DNA of 43,101 nucleotides from contig JAQICC010000093.1 in the NCBI GenBank assembly GCA_027858735.1, forward strand, positions 1 through 43,101. Direction: 5' to 3'. Origin of the DNA: Salinivirgaceae bacterium (GTDB taxonomy: Bacteria; Bacteroidota; Bacteroidia; Bacteroidales; SZUA-534). Positions 32,374-40,138 of the stretch are shown here, piece after piece; positions within the stretch are counted from its first letter, which is position 1; every line of letters starts with the position of its first letter. Position numbers and translations under genes: made by a program. The notes under the pieces are model-generated. The model ran no database searches and had not been told where the DNA came from. It worked only from the letters and a program-made list of their open reading frames with translations.

Positions 32374-34635
32374 ATGGAAGTAATTGAAAAGAGCGAAATC
32401 ACACAACTAGCATCACGATTTGTTAACAATACCAATCAGCATATTTTTTTAACGGGCAAAGCCGGAACCGGCAAAACCACCTTTTTACGCCAAATTATTC
32501 AAACTACCCATAAGAATGTAGTCATTGCGGCTCCTACTGGTATTGCGGCTATTAATGCCGGTGGTGTTACGCTTCACTCATTATTTCAGTTGCCATTTGG
32601 GTCGTTTATTCCCGAAAATAGGCAGTTCGACCAAAGCATTACCTTTCAGGTAAATACACCAAAGTCGCTAATGGCAAATATTCAAATGAATAAGTACAAG
32701 CGCAAGCTTTTGCAAGAAATGGAGCTGCTAATTATTGACGAGGTTAGTATGCTGCGTGCCGATTTACTTGATGCCATTGACACGATACTAAAAAGCATCC
32801 GCCGAAAAAGCTATAAACCCTTTGGTGGCGTTCAAATGCTATTTATTGGTGATATGCTACAACTCCCTCCCATTGTAAAAGATAACGAATGGAGTTACCT
32901 GCAACAGTTTTACAAAGGCATGTACTTTTTCAATGCAAAGGTGCTTGAAAACAATCAACCCGTGTATATTGAGCTTGAAAAAATATTTCGCCAAAGCGAT
33001 CCCGAATTTATTCAGGTACTAAATCATTTGCGCGAAAACCGTATTGATGCATCAGATTTAGAAATTCTAAATAATCATTATAAACCCAATTTTAATCCTC
33101 GAAGCAACGAAGGTTTTATCTACCTAAACACGCACAACTATCAAGCCGACCGAATAAATGCCGAAGAGTTAGATAAACTTGAAGCCAAAACTTATAAATA
33201 CAATGGTGTCGTAAAAGGTGATTTTTCAGAATATAACTATCCTGTTGAATTTACCCTAGAGCTAAAAAAAGGGGCTCAAGTAATGTTCATTAAAAATGAT
33301 TATTCGGGCGAATCGCTATATTTTAATGGTAAAATTGGCGTAGTATCTGAACTGTCCGAAAAACAAATTGAAGTAAGTTTCCCTGACGGATCGCCCTCAA
33401 CCTGGGTAGAACCCTACGAATGGGAAAACCGTCGTTTTACACTAAATCAGCAAACCAACGAAATTGAAGAGAAGGTAATAGGTACCTTTACACATTTTCC
33501 TTTAAAATTGGCTTGGGCCATTACCATTCACAAAAGTCAGGGCTTAACCTTCGAAAAAGCCATTATTGATGTATCAAAAGCTTTTGCCCCGGGTCAGGCT
33601 TATGTAGCTCTTTCGCGTTTAACCTCGTTAAAAGGGTTGGTATTAACCGGAAAAATTCCTCGCGAAGGCCTCGATCAGGACAGCCTGATATTTAGTTTTA
33701 CACAACAAAAAAGCAATACCATAAATTTAAACCAAACCGTAGTACAACATTCCTATAACTATATTAAAGATTTTGTATTGCAGGCTTTCGATTTTTCTGA
33801 ATTGATTAATCAACTTCGATACCATCTGCAAACATACAATAAAGAAGAAGGTCGGTCTACCAAACAAAAGCATAAAGGCCTTGCGCAAGAGTTATTGCAA
33901 ATAACTATTAAAGAAAAAGAATTCGCCGACAAATTCTTGGTTCAGGTTAATACTATTTTACAAACAAACAATGCAAATACAATTAGCCAATTGCAAGAGC
34001 GTGTTGGAGCTGCTAAAGGATATTTTCGGCCTAAAATTAGTGGTTGCACAACAAAAATAAAGGACAAAATTAATGAACTAAAAAGCCAAAGCGGTACAAA
34101 GAAATTTATAACTGAATTGGTTGATCTGGAAGCTTTATTTTTTAAACAAATGGTTTATATTCACAAGGCCGAGGCTTTGATTAAAACTATAATATCGAAT
34201 ACCGAGCTTTCAAAAAGCGAACTAAAAAACAGCGATTTATACAAGCAACGTATTGTAGATGCTCCTAAAAAAGCAGAACGTAAAAAGAAAACACTAAAAG
34301 AAAAAACAGAGAAAAAAGCAAAAGTTGATACAAAGGCCGAAACGCTAAAAATGTATTTGGATGGGATGAAAATTAAAGAAATTGCAAAAGAACGCGATCT
34401 TAAAGACGTAACCATTGAAGGTCATTTGGCACATTACATTGAAAAAGGTACACTGGAAGTAACTGAATTCACTAGCCAAGAAAATATTGACTGGGTTTTT
34501 GAAATTGCCGATGAGCTTGAAACCACTAATTTAAGTCCCATTAAAGAAGTTGTATTGGATGATTTAAACTATAGTGAAATAAGAATGATTATGGCGCATT
34601 ACAAGAAAGTTAAAGACAAAATCGAAGCTGAATAA
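32374..34635 (+). CDS. PIF1/RecD-like DNA helicase with C-terminal winged HTH
   Basis: Superfamily 1B helicase of 753 residues. The motor is complete: Walker A GKAGTGKTTFLRQI (about 27), motif Ia VVIAAPTGIAA, Walker B LLIIDEVSMLRADLLD (about 118), motif III GDMLQLPPI, motif V WAITIHKSQGLTFEKAIID and motif VI AYVALSRLTSL. After about residue 450 there is a helical region, then a Lys-rich linker (APKKAERKKKTLKEKTEKKAK). The C-terminal helix-turn-helix (TLKMYLDGMKIKEIAKERDLKDVTIEGHLAHYIEKG) is of the HTH_40 type that occurs at the end of RecQ and PIF1-like proteins. The likely function is 5'-3' unwinding during replication or recombination. It is divergent from the MutS-like gene. Confidence 0.92.
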   Translation: MEVIEKSEITQLASRFVNNTNQHIFLTGKAGTGKTTFLRQIIQTTHKNVVIAAPTGIAAINAGGVTLHSLFQLPFGSFIPENRQFDQSITFQVNTPKSLMANIQMNKYKRKLLQEMELLIIDEVSMLRADLLDAIDTILKSIRRKSYKPFGGVQMLFIGDMLQLPPIVKDNEWSYLQQFYKGMYFFNAKVLENNQPVYIELEKIFRQSDPEFIQVLNHLRENRIDASDLEILNNHYKPNFNPRSNEGFIYLNTHNYQADRINAEELDKLEAKTYKYNGVVKGDFSEYNYPVEFTLELKKGAQVMFIKNDYSGESLYFNGKIGVVSELSEKQIEVSFPDGSPSTWVEPYEWENRRFTLNQQTNEIEEKVIGTFTHFPLKLAWAITIHKSQGLTFEKAIIDVSKAFAPGQAYVALSRLTSLKGLVLTGKIPREGLDQDSLIFSFTQQKSNTINLNQTVVQHSYNYIKDFVLQAFDFSELINQLRYHLQTYNKEEGRSTKQKHKGLAQELLQITIKEKEFADKFLVQVNTILQTNNANTISQLQERVGAAKGYFRPKISGCTTKIKDKINELKSQSGTKKFITELVDLEALFFKQMVYIHKAEALIKTIISNTELSKSELKNSDLYKQRIVDAPKKAERKKKTLKEKTEKKAKVDTKAETLKMYLDGMKIKEIAKERDLKDVTIEGHLAHYIEKGTLEVTEFTSQENIDWVFEIADELETTNLSPIKEVVLDDLNYSEIRMIMAHYKKVKDKIEAE

Positions 34636-34786
34636 ATTAAAAAGAGTGTGTCTCGTAAAGTATTAAATTTTCAATCATTAGTCACGGTGTGAATTTTCAA
34701 TTAATTGGCTATGTGCATCTTAACACTCAAGCCATTAAATAAACATATTCACACCGTGACTTTTCAGATAGCCTCTTTTTCAATTT
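34634..34786. repeat. Large nested inverted repeat between convergent genes
   Basis: Three nested complementary pairs lie between the helicase and GH9 stops: AAATTAAAAAGAG with CTCTTTTTCAATTT at the outside, a perfect GTCACGGTGTGAAT (34681-34694) with ATTCACACCGTGAC (34747-34760), and an inner TTAATTGGCT with AGCCATTAAA. The outer T-runs on both strands make it a plausible bidirectional terminator, but 14 perfect GC-containing bases 50 bases apart is more than termination needs. It may be the remnant of a small mobile element. Confidence 0.7.
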
Positions 34787-34799
34787 AAATTATACAAAC

Positions 34800-36440
34800 C
34801 TACTCCATTGCCACCCAAGCCATTAAATAAACCAATGATGCTTGCCAGTTAATACAAATTTCGTTGTGCGAATAACTGCCTTCTTCATCAACCCAATCGG
34901 TAGCTGTATGGCCGCCACCTACAATATAACCCGGCCAAGGATTTTTAATCCCATCAGCGCCACATCTTCTATCATGCGGAAACATCGGCGGATTAACACC
35001 TAAACCTGTAACATAAGAGCGACCATAATAATTACGTCCGAAAATATGCGCCACAATACTTTCTGCAGCTTCCTTATATTTTTTATCTGGATTCAATTTT
35101 GAGGCCACATAAAGATTCGAAGCTAAACGAGCAATAGTACCGTTACATCCCCACTCATACAAAGCTGAAGGACGACCATAAACATCGCTTTTGGTATGGC
35201 TCACAATAGAATCAGCAATATGGATCATTTCTTGTTTAATTTTAGCGTGCAATTCTTTGTTTCTACCTTTTTTTTCTGACAACAGGTAAGTGTAAACTCC
35301 AAGATTTCTAACATTTCCCCAATCCCAATTGTAATCAACCAATTCTTTAAGATTTGTTAATCGCAATTCAAAATCTTTTAAGTATTGATCCTCTCCTGTT
35401 GTTTCCCACATTTCGGCAGCAGCCCAAATTAAACCACCGGTCTGGTTAGGCTGATATCCGCCAGTATGAAAATCTTTTTGCCCCCAGCGTACATACTCAG
35501 AATTTTCTTGCAAATACTTATAACTACGTTTGGCAGCATCTAAGCACGTTTTAGCATATTCAGCATCATAGGGTTCAAAATTGCGAGCTGCAATAGCCAT
35601 TGCTCCTACAAAATGTGCTGTAGCCGCAGTTCCCCATTCTGTAAAATATCTTTTTGCAGTATCCTCGTTCGGCATTATAAACCCAGAAAAACTTGTACGA
35701 GTTAATTTATGCGATACCCTACCTGAATTATCCGAATACTGCATTTTTAAGAACCAATCGGTTTCCCATTTTAATTCTTCTAAGTAATCTGGCATTTTCT
35801 CGTGCTTATCCGGAATATCAAACGCTGTTTTTTCAAGACCTTTTTGAAAATCTTGCCAGCCCATAAAAAGTTGTCCTAATGAAATTCCTCCATTTACAAT
35901 GTATTTTCCATAGTCACCTGCATCGTGCCAACCGCCGGTACCATCTTTCTGTTTCTCTCCAAATTCAGTAAAATCTAAATAGCCATCGTGCATGTGGCAA
36001 GCTTCCTGCTTAAAAGTATCGGCTTCAAATACACCTTCAACTTCAGTACCGCACCGCCATAAGTAAAATGCACGCATTGAGGTTTTAAAAGCAAAATCGT
36101 AACAATCATCAGCTATTTTAAACACTACCGATTTTAAACCACTTTTTGTTTCAATATAGTAATTCCCAGGAGTATTCAAGGCACTAAAATCCGCAATAAA
36201 TACCGATTGATCTACATCATCTTGAATTTTCGATTCTTTTAACTTGCCTTTAAAAACCACTTTTTTATTCGAGGTGTCAACTACTTTAAAACCATTACAA
36301 AGTCCATTTATAGTAGCTTTTTTTACACTCTCTAATTTATAACCCAAGGTATTTACCTTAATCGAGTTACCATTTTCCTGTCCAAAACCAACTAAAAAAA
36401 AGCAGAAACCCAAAATCAATAATAGTATTTTCTTTTTCAT
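34800..36440 (-). CDS. Glycoside hydrolase family 9 (endoglucanase-type)
   Basis: Secreted GH9 enzyme, 546 residues, with signal peptide ILLLILGFCFFLVGFGQ. An N-terminal CelD_N Ig-like domain (about 22-105; IKVNTLGYKLESVKKATI ... GNYYIETKSG) is followed by the (alpha/alpha)6 catalytic domain. Catalytic features: GGWHDAGDYGKYIVNGG with the nucleophile-side Asps (about 165-180), SYVTGLGVNPPMFPHDRR with the substrate His/Arg, and SHNEICINWQASLVYLMAW with the acid Glu. It has no T9SS sorting domain, so it is expected in the periplasm or released by signal cleavage only. It should hydrolyse beta-1,4-glucan or related oligosaccharides. No SusC/D pair or other CAZyme is adjacent. Confidence 0.92.
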   Translation of the reverse strand: MKKKILLLILGFCFFLVGFGQENGNSIKVNTLGYKLESVKKATINGLCNGFKVVDTSNKKVVFKGKLKESKIQDDVDQSVFIADFSALNTPGNYYIETKSGLKSVVFKIADDCYDFAFKTSMRAFYLWRCGTEVEGVFEADTFKQEACHMHDGYLDFTEFGEKQKDGTGGWHDAGDYGKYIVNGGISLGQLFMGWQDFQKGLEKTAFDIPDKHEKMPDYLEELKWETDWFLKMQYSDNSGRVSHKLTRTSFSGFIMPNEDTAKRYFTEWGTAATAHFVGAMAIAARNFEPYDAEYAKTCLDAAKRSYKYLQENSEYVRWGQKDFHTGGYQPNQTGGLIWAAAEMWETTGEDQYLKDFELRLTNLKELVDYNWDWGNVRNLGVYTYLLSEKKGRNKELHAKIKQEMIHIADSIVSHTKSDVYGRPSALYEWGCNGTIARLASNLYVASKLNPDKKYKEAAESIVAHIFGRNYYGRSYVTGLGVNPPMFPHDRRCGADGIKNPWPGYIVGGGHTATDWVDEEGSYSHNEICINWQASLVYLMAWVAME

Positions 36441-36466
36441 AACTTAATGTTTAAAAATCAATTCAC

Positions 36467-36474
36467 CAAAAATA
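36467..36474 (-). promoter_or_regulatory. Candidate -7 box for GH9 gene
   Basis: TATTTTTG on the minus strand is a perfect TAnnTTTG match, 27 bases upstream of the ATG; no convincing -33 box is seen. Confidence 0.35.
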
Positions 36475-36564
36475 TTCTAAAACTTAGCAGTAATAACTTG
36501 TAAGTGATTTTTTACAACTACTTAAAAATACTCTTTACTTATAAACCATAAACTTGTCGCCATT

Positions 36565-36578
36565 AATAAGGCCTTATT
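36565..36578. promoter_or_regulatory. 14 bp perfect palindrome upstream of GH9
   Basis: AATAAGGCCTTATT is a perfect palindrome about 90 bases upstream of the GH9 -7 box. A dimeric regulator could bind here; no factor can be named. Confidence 0.3.
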
Positions 36579-37022
36579 TGTACAATTTCAATTATTAATT
36601 AAATACCCTTAGTAAAAAATTGAGAAGTACATTTAAAATTAAAAAACACTTTTAAAGAATCTAATTTCGTTCAAAATATACAACATACACAACAAAAACC
36701 ATTTTAATCTCACATTTTCCATTACATTACAAACTCAACTATTAATTATATCAATAAAAAATTGTTCTTCTTTAAGTTCACAATTAACCATAAAAATTCA
36801 AAAAAGTTTTTTACTAAAAAAAACACTCAAATCACAACTATTTTATATACGCACTTTTCAAAAACAGGGCTAAAAATATCTACCTAATAAATCTATTTTC
36901 TGAGAAATAAATTAATTATTGTACATAATATGATTACGCAAACATTAATATTTTGATATATTTGATTTTTATTTATCGATATAATTTTCACATACACCCT
37001 ATAAATTGAAATCTTACAAACT

Positions 37023-38255
37023 ATGAAAAATCTTATCATTCTATGTATTGTTATTTGTGCAGCTTGTACCCAAACCGAAACCAGTAAAATTAATATTGCT
37101 CAATGGCGAGGCGAAAATCGCGACGGCATATATAACGAAACCGGGCTCCTTAAAAGCTGGCCTAAAGCTGGGCCTGATTTGATTTGGGAAACAGACACCA
37201 TTGGACACGGATATGGTTCACCTGTAGTTACATCAGATAAAGTATTTGTAAATGGCGAAATTGATAGTGTAAGTCATCTTTTTGCTTTCGACCTAACAGG
37301 CAATCTACTTTGGGCTTCACCAAACGGGAAGGCATTCATGGGAGAAGGTTTTTCAGCATCTTTCCCTGGTTCGCGGTCAACACCTACTATTGTTAATAAT
37401 TTAGCTTACGCTATTTCGGGCTTAGGAAGAGTAGCTTGCTACGAAACTGAAACCGGAGCGGAAAAATGGGCGATTGATATGCTTGCAGATTTTAATGGTA
37501 AATATAACTATTTTGGTTTTGCAGAATCGCCATTAGTTGATGAGAATAGAATATTCTGCCTTCCTGCTGGAAAAGACACTAACATTGTAGCCTTAGATCG
37601 TTTTACAGGAGAAACCTTATGGATTTCTAAAGGACTTTCAGACACGGCATCCTATTGCTCACCTATGATTATTAACCTCCCCACCAGAAAAATATTGGTT
37701 ACATTCACCATTCATAATCTTTTAGGGCTTGATGCCGCAACTGGTGAATTATTATGGTCGCATAAGCAGAAAATTAAGCAATTTAACCAACCGAGCAATA
37801 CTCCAATATTTAAAGACGGGCATCTTTACTATGTGCAACCCGACGGTAATGGTGCCGTTAAATTGGCATTAGCTGATGATGGAACAAGCATCACAGAAGT
37901 GTGGGCTGAACCCTCTCAAGCGGGCACTTTCACAGGCTTTGTAATTAAAGACGGCAAAATATTCAACACAACAGGTAAACTAAAAATGGAAATTCGTGAC
38001 ATAAATTCTGGTCAAATAACCGATAGCTTAAGAGTAAAATCAGGAAGTGTAATAACGGCTGACAACATGATATATTGTTATTCTGACAATGGATCGGTAA
38101 ATCTTATAAACACGACTGACTCTGTTAATATTGTTAGTAAATTCAAAATTAAGAAGGGTACAAAAGAACATTTCTCGAACCCTGTAATTAAAAATGGGGT
38201 ACTATATATTCGCCACGGAAATACATTGCTGGCCTACAATATTAAACAAGAATAA
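37023..38255 (+). CDS. PQQ-type beta-propeller lipoprotein
   Basis: Envelope lipoprotein of 410 residues: the signal CIVICAAC ends in a lipobox. The rest consists of PQQ/quinoprotein-like propeller blades, each with a GxxxW-type turn: PDLIWETDTIGHGYGSPVV, HLFAFDLTGNLLWASPNG, GRVACYETETGAEKWAID, NIVALDRFTGETLWISKG and LLGLDAATGELLWSHKQ. The opening INIAQWRGENRDGIYNETGLLKSWP is common in the annotated 'outer membrane protein assembly/PQQ-binding-like' family. Catalytic quinoprotein-dehydrogenase residues are not evident, so it is more likely a binding scaffold than an alcohol dehydrogenase. It is divergent from GH9 and may share its regulation (inference). Confidence 0.85.
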   Translation: MKNLIILCIVICAACTQTETSKINIAQWRGENRDGIYNETGLLKSWPKAGPDLIWETDTIGHGYGSPVVTSDKVFVNGEIDSVSHLFAFDLTGNLLWASPNGKAFMGEGFSASFPGSRSTPTIVNNLAYAISGLGRVACYETETGAEKWAIDMLADFNGKYNYFGFAESPLVDENRIFCLPAGKDTNIVALDRFTGETLWISKGLSDTASYCSPMIINLPTRKILVTFTIHNLLGLDAATGELLWSHKQKIKQFNQPSNTPIFKDGHLYYVQPDGNGAVKLALADDGTSITEVWAEPSQAGTFTGFVIKDGKIFNTTGKLKMEIRDINSGQITDSLRVKSGSVITADNMIYCYSDNGSVNLINTTDSVNIVSKFKIKKGTKEHFSNPVIKNGVLYIRHGNTLLAYNIKQE

Positions 38256-38285
38256 TATTTGTATTTCAAGTACCTTTAAAAACAA

Positions 38286-38472
38286 GGTTCTACTACCATT
38301 TTTGTGGCTAATGATTAAATTAGGTGTATTTTTAAGTTCTCAGGTTGGCATCCTCCAGTCCTCGGTTCTCAGTCCTCAGTATGTCCAACAACTGGAGACT
38401 GAGGACTGCCTAATATAACTCATTAAAAAAACTCCTTATAAAATTATCTTACACTAAATTCGCAGTAATACC
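38286..38472 (+). mobile_element. MITE-like element, copy 3 (near-perfect target duplication)
   Basis: A 187 bp element in the same orientation as copy 1, flanked by AAAAACAA (38278-38285) and AAAAATAA (38473-38480), 7 of 8 matching. The ends are GGTTCTACTACC and the complement of GNTATTACTGCGAATTT. The centre is the most expanded, with repeated AGTCCTC/GGTTCTCAGTCCTCAGT words, and it folds by AGTCCTCAGT with ACTGAGGACT. It lies in the convergent gap between the PQQ-type and GPH genes. Confidence 0.8.
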
Positions 38473-38493
38473 AAAAATAAAAACATATTAAGC

Positions 38494-39849
38494 TTATTCT
38501 TTCTCTTTTCTTTCCTTCAATTCTAGCTGTACTTTTTCAAGCAGAACATTATTCAAAGTATAAAACCGCATTATAAATGCAGCTAAAAGCGCAAAAACTC
38601 CCGGAATAACACTAATCACCACTACAATTCCTGTCTGCGATGCATCACTTTGAGCTTCATTTGCCACATAACCCAGACTAGCCAATACTGTACCAATAAT
38701 AAAAGAAGCTAATGCTCCACCCAGCTTTTGCGAGAAATTGGCGGCCGAAAAAGTCATTGCTGTTGCTCGTCTTCCTGTTTTCCATTCAGTATAATCAGCG
38801 GTATCGGCATACATTGAAAAGGCTAGCGGCGATTTTGGCCCCAATACCAAGCCTATAAATACATGAAGTGTAAACATTAACCAAACTGCATCCTTTGGAA
38901 TAAAAAAGAATGCTATTGACAAAATTCCGGTTGCACTCATAAGATACACCATTAACCGTTTTTTGTCAATGAATTTTGTAAGCATTGGTGTTATGGCTGC
39001 ACCCACTGCAAGAGCAATACCATATGCAGTAAGAAAGTATTTAATTAGTTCAGGGCGCTCTACGTAATATTTCACATAATAAATTGATGCTCCTGCACGC
39101 ATGGTAATTGTTATCATTATAATTAGTGCCAAACTAAACAATACCAGCCAAGGTTTATTCTGGAACAAATCTTTAATATCACTGGCCACATTTGTATTTT
39201 GTTTTGGTGGCGAGGTTATTCGTTCTTTAGTGCTAAAAAAAACTATGGTGAAAACTATTGCAGCAGCAATTCCATACAAAGCCATAGTTAATTGCCATCC
39301 TAGTGTTTCGTTACCTTTTCCTAGAACATCAACCAAATCAAGTGTAAAAAAGTTTACAATAATAGTTCCGGAAAAGGCCGCTATAAAACGAAAACTTATT
39401 AATGTGGTTCGCTCCTGGCTTTCCGCAGTAATTACACCCGAAAGGGCTGAGTACGGAATATTTAACACCGTATAAACCATCATCATTAGGGTATAAGTAC
39501 CATAAGCCCAAATAAGTTTTCCATTTTCGGCCAAATCTGGTGTGGTATAAGTTAAAACTCCTGCAGCTGCCATTGGCAACCCTGCATAAAGTAAATAAGG
39601 CCTGAAATTTCCAAATTTGCTCTTTGTTCTGTCTGCCAACGCCCCCATTGCCGGGTCAGTAAAGGCATCAACAATTTTAGTTACCAGCATCATGGTTCCT
39701 GCTGCTGCAGCTGAAATACCAAAAACATCGGTATAAAATATTAACAGAAAGGCTGAAATGTTAGCCCAATAAAAGTTAAATCCCAAATCTCCTATTCCGT
39801 AGCCTATTTTCTCTTTAAGGCTTATTTTTGCTAGAATTCCATTTGCCAT
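38494..39849 (-). CDS. GPH-family sugar:cation symporter (MelB-like)
   Basis: Inner-membrane MFS_2 transporter of 451 residues with about 12 hydrophobic helices. GPH-family signs: an opening LKEKIGYGIGDLGFNFYW, the loop motif FTDPAMGALADRTKSKFGNFRPYLLY and NIPYSALSGVITAESQERTTLISFRFI, plus FGPKSPLAFSMYADTADYTEWKTGRRATAM in the second half. Members co-transport melibiose, glucuronides, xylosides or similar oligosaccharides with Na+ or H+. With GH9 3 kb away it could import released oligosaccharides, but this is inference. A REP-like hairpin CCCGAA-CTGGC-TTCGGG lies 131 bases upstream of its ATG. Confidence 0.93.
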   Translation of the reverse strand: MANGILAKISLKEKIGYGIGDLGFNFYWANISAFLLIFYTDVFGISAAAAGTMMLVTKIVDAFTDPAMGALADRTKSKFGNFRPYLLYAGLPMAAAGVLTYTTPDLAENGKLIWAYGTYTLMMMVYTVLNIPYSALSGVITAESQERTTLISFRFIAAFSGTIIVNFFTLDLVDVLGKGNETLGWQLTMALYGIAAAIVFTIVFFSTKERITSPPKQNTNVASDIKDLFQNKPWLVLFSLALIIMITITMRAGASIYYVKYYVERPELIKYFLTAYGIALAVGAAITPMLTKFIDKKRLMVYLMSATGILSIAFFFIPKDAVWLMFTLHVFIGLVLGPKSPLAFSMYADTADYTEWKTGRRATAMTFSAANFSQKLGGALASFIIGTVLASLGYVANEAQSDASQTGIVVVISVIPGVFALLAAFIMRFYTLNNVLLEKVQLELKERKEKE

Positions 39850-39979
39850 ATCTTCATTGCTTTTTCGTTAATTATAACCCAAACGATGCATTTGGTTTTA
39901 AATTTTTAGTTCTAATGCATAGCTATAATAAATATTATCCATTTTGAGAAACCAGTAAAATGGCAATCTTACAAATCAG

Positions 39980-39996
39980 CCCGAACTGGCTTCGGG
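39980..39996. repeat. Small GC-rich hairpin upstream of GPH gene
   Basis: CCCGAA-CTGGC-TTCGGG is a perfect 6 bp stem in an AT-rich 289 bp gap, in the region that should be the GPH promoter or the SpoIIE-gene 3' end. Its sequence is of the Bacteroidota repeat type. Confidence 0.4.
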
Positions 39997-40138
39997 AGGG
40001 TTAACAATTGCTAAATGCACTAGTTCAGAATTATCATTTTATTTACATGATTGATACAGAAACAATTCTGCACTTACTTCAATTAAAAAAACAAAAAGGA
40101 GAAAATGTAACATGACATGTATGATTGCGAAATAGGCT

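Larger units (their letters stand above)
36441..37022. other. AT-rich divergent intergenic region
   Basis: 582 bp between GH9 and the PQQ-type gene. No ORF. It carries a likely GH9 -7 box (36467-36474), a perfect 14-base palindrome AATAAGGCCTTATT (36565-36578) and a -7-like TATATTTG (36957-36964) upstream of the plus-strand gene. Otherwise it is A/T homopolymer-rich and unremarkable. At this length it is the largest apparently empty gap in the window. Confidence 0.6.

Noticed and set aside
30198-34635. Defence-system interpretation of MutS-like, NUDIX and helicase genes
   Set aside because: They are divergent rather than one operon, no effector or nuclease is present, and each has a housekeeping explanation; only conserved linkage across genomes would revive the idea.
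34800-39849. Polysaccharide utilisation locus (GH9, PQQ, GPH transporter)
   Set aside because: There is no SusC/SusD pair, no regulator and the three genes are on different strands, so a PUL is not supported.
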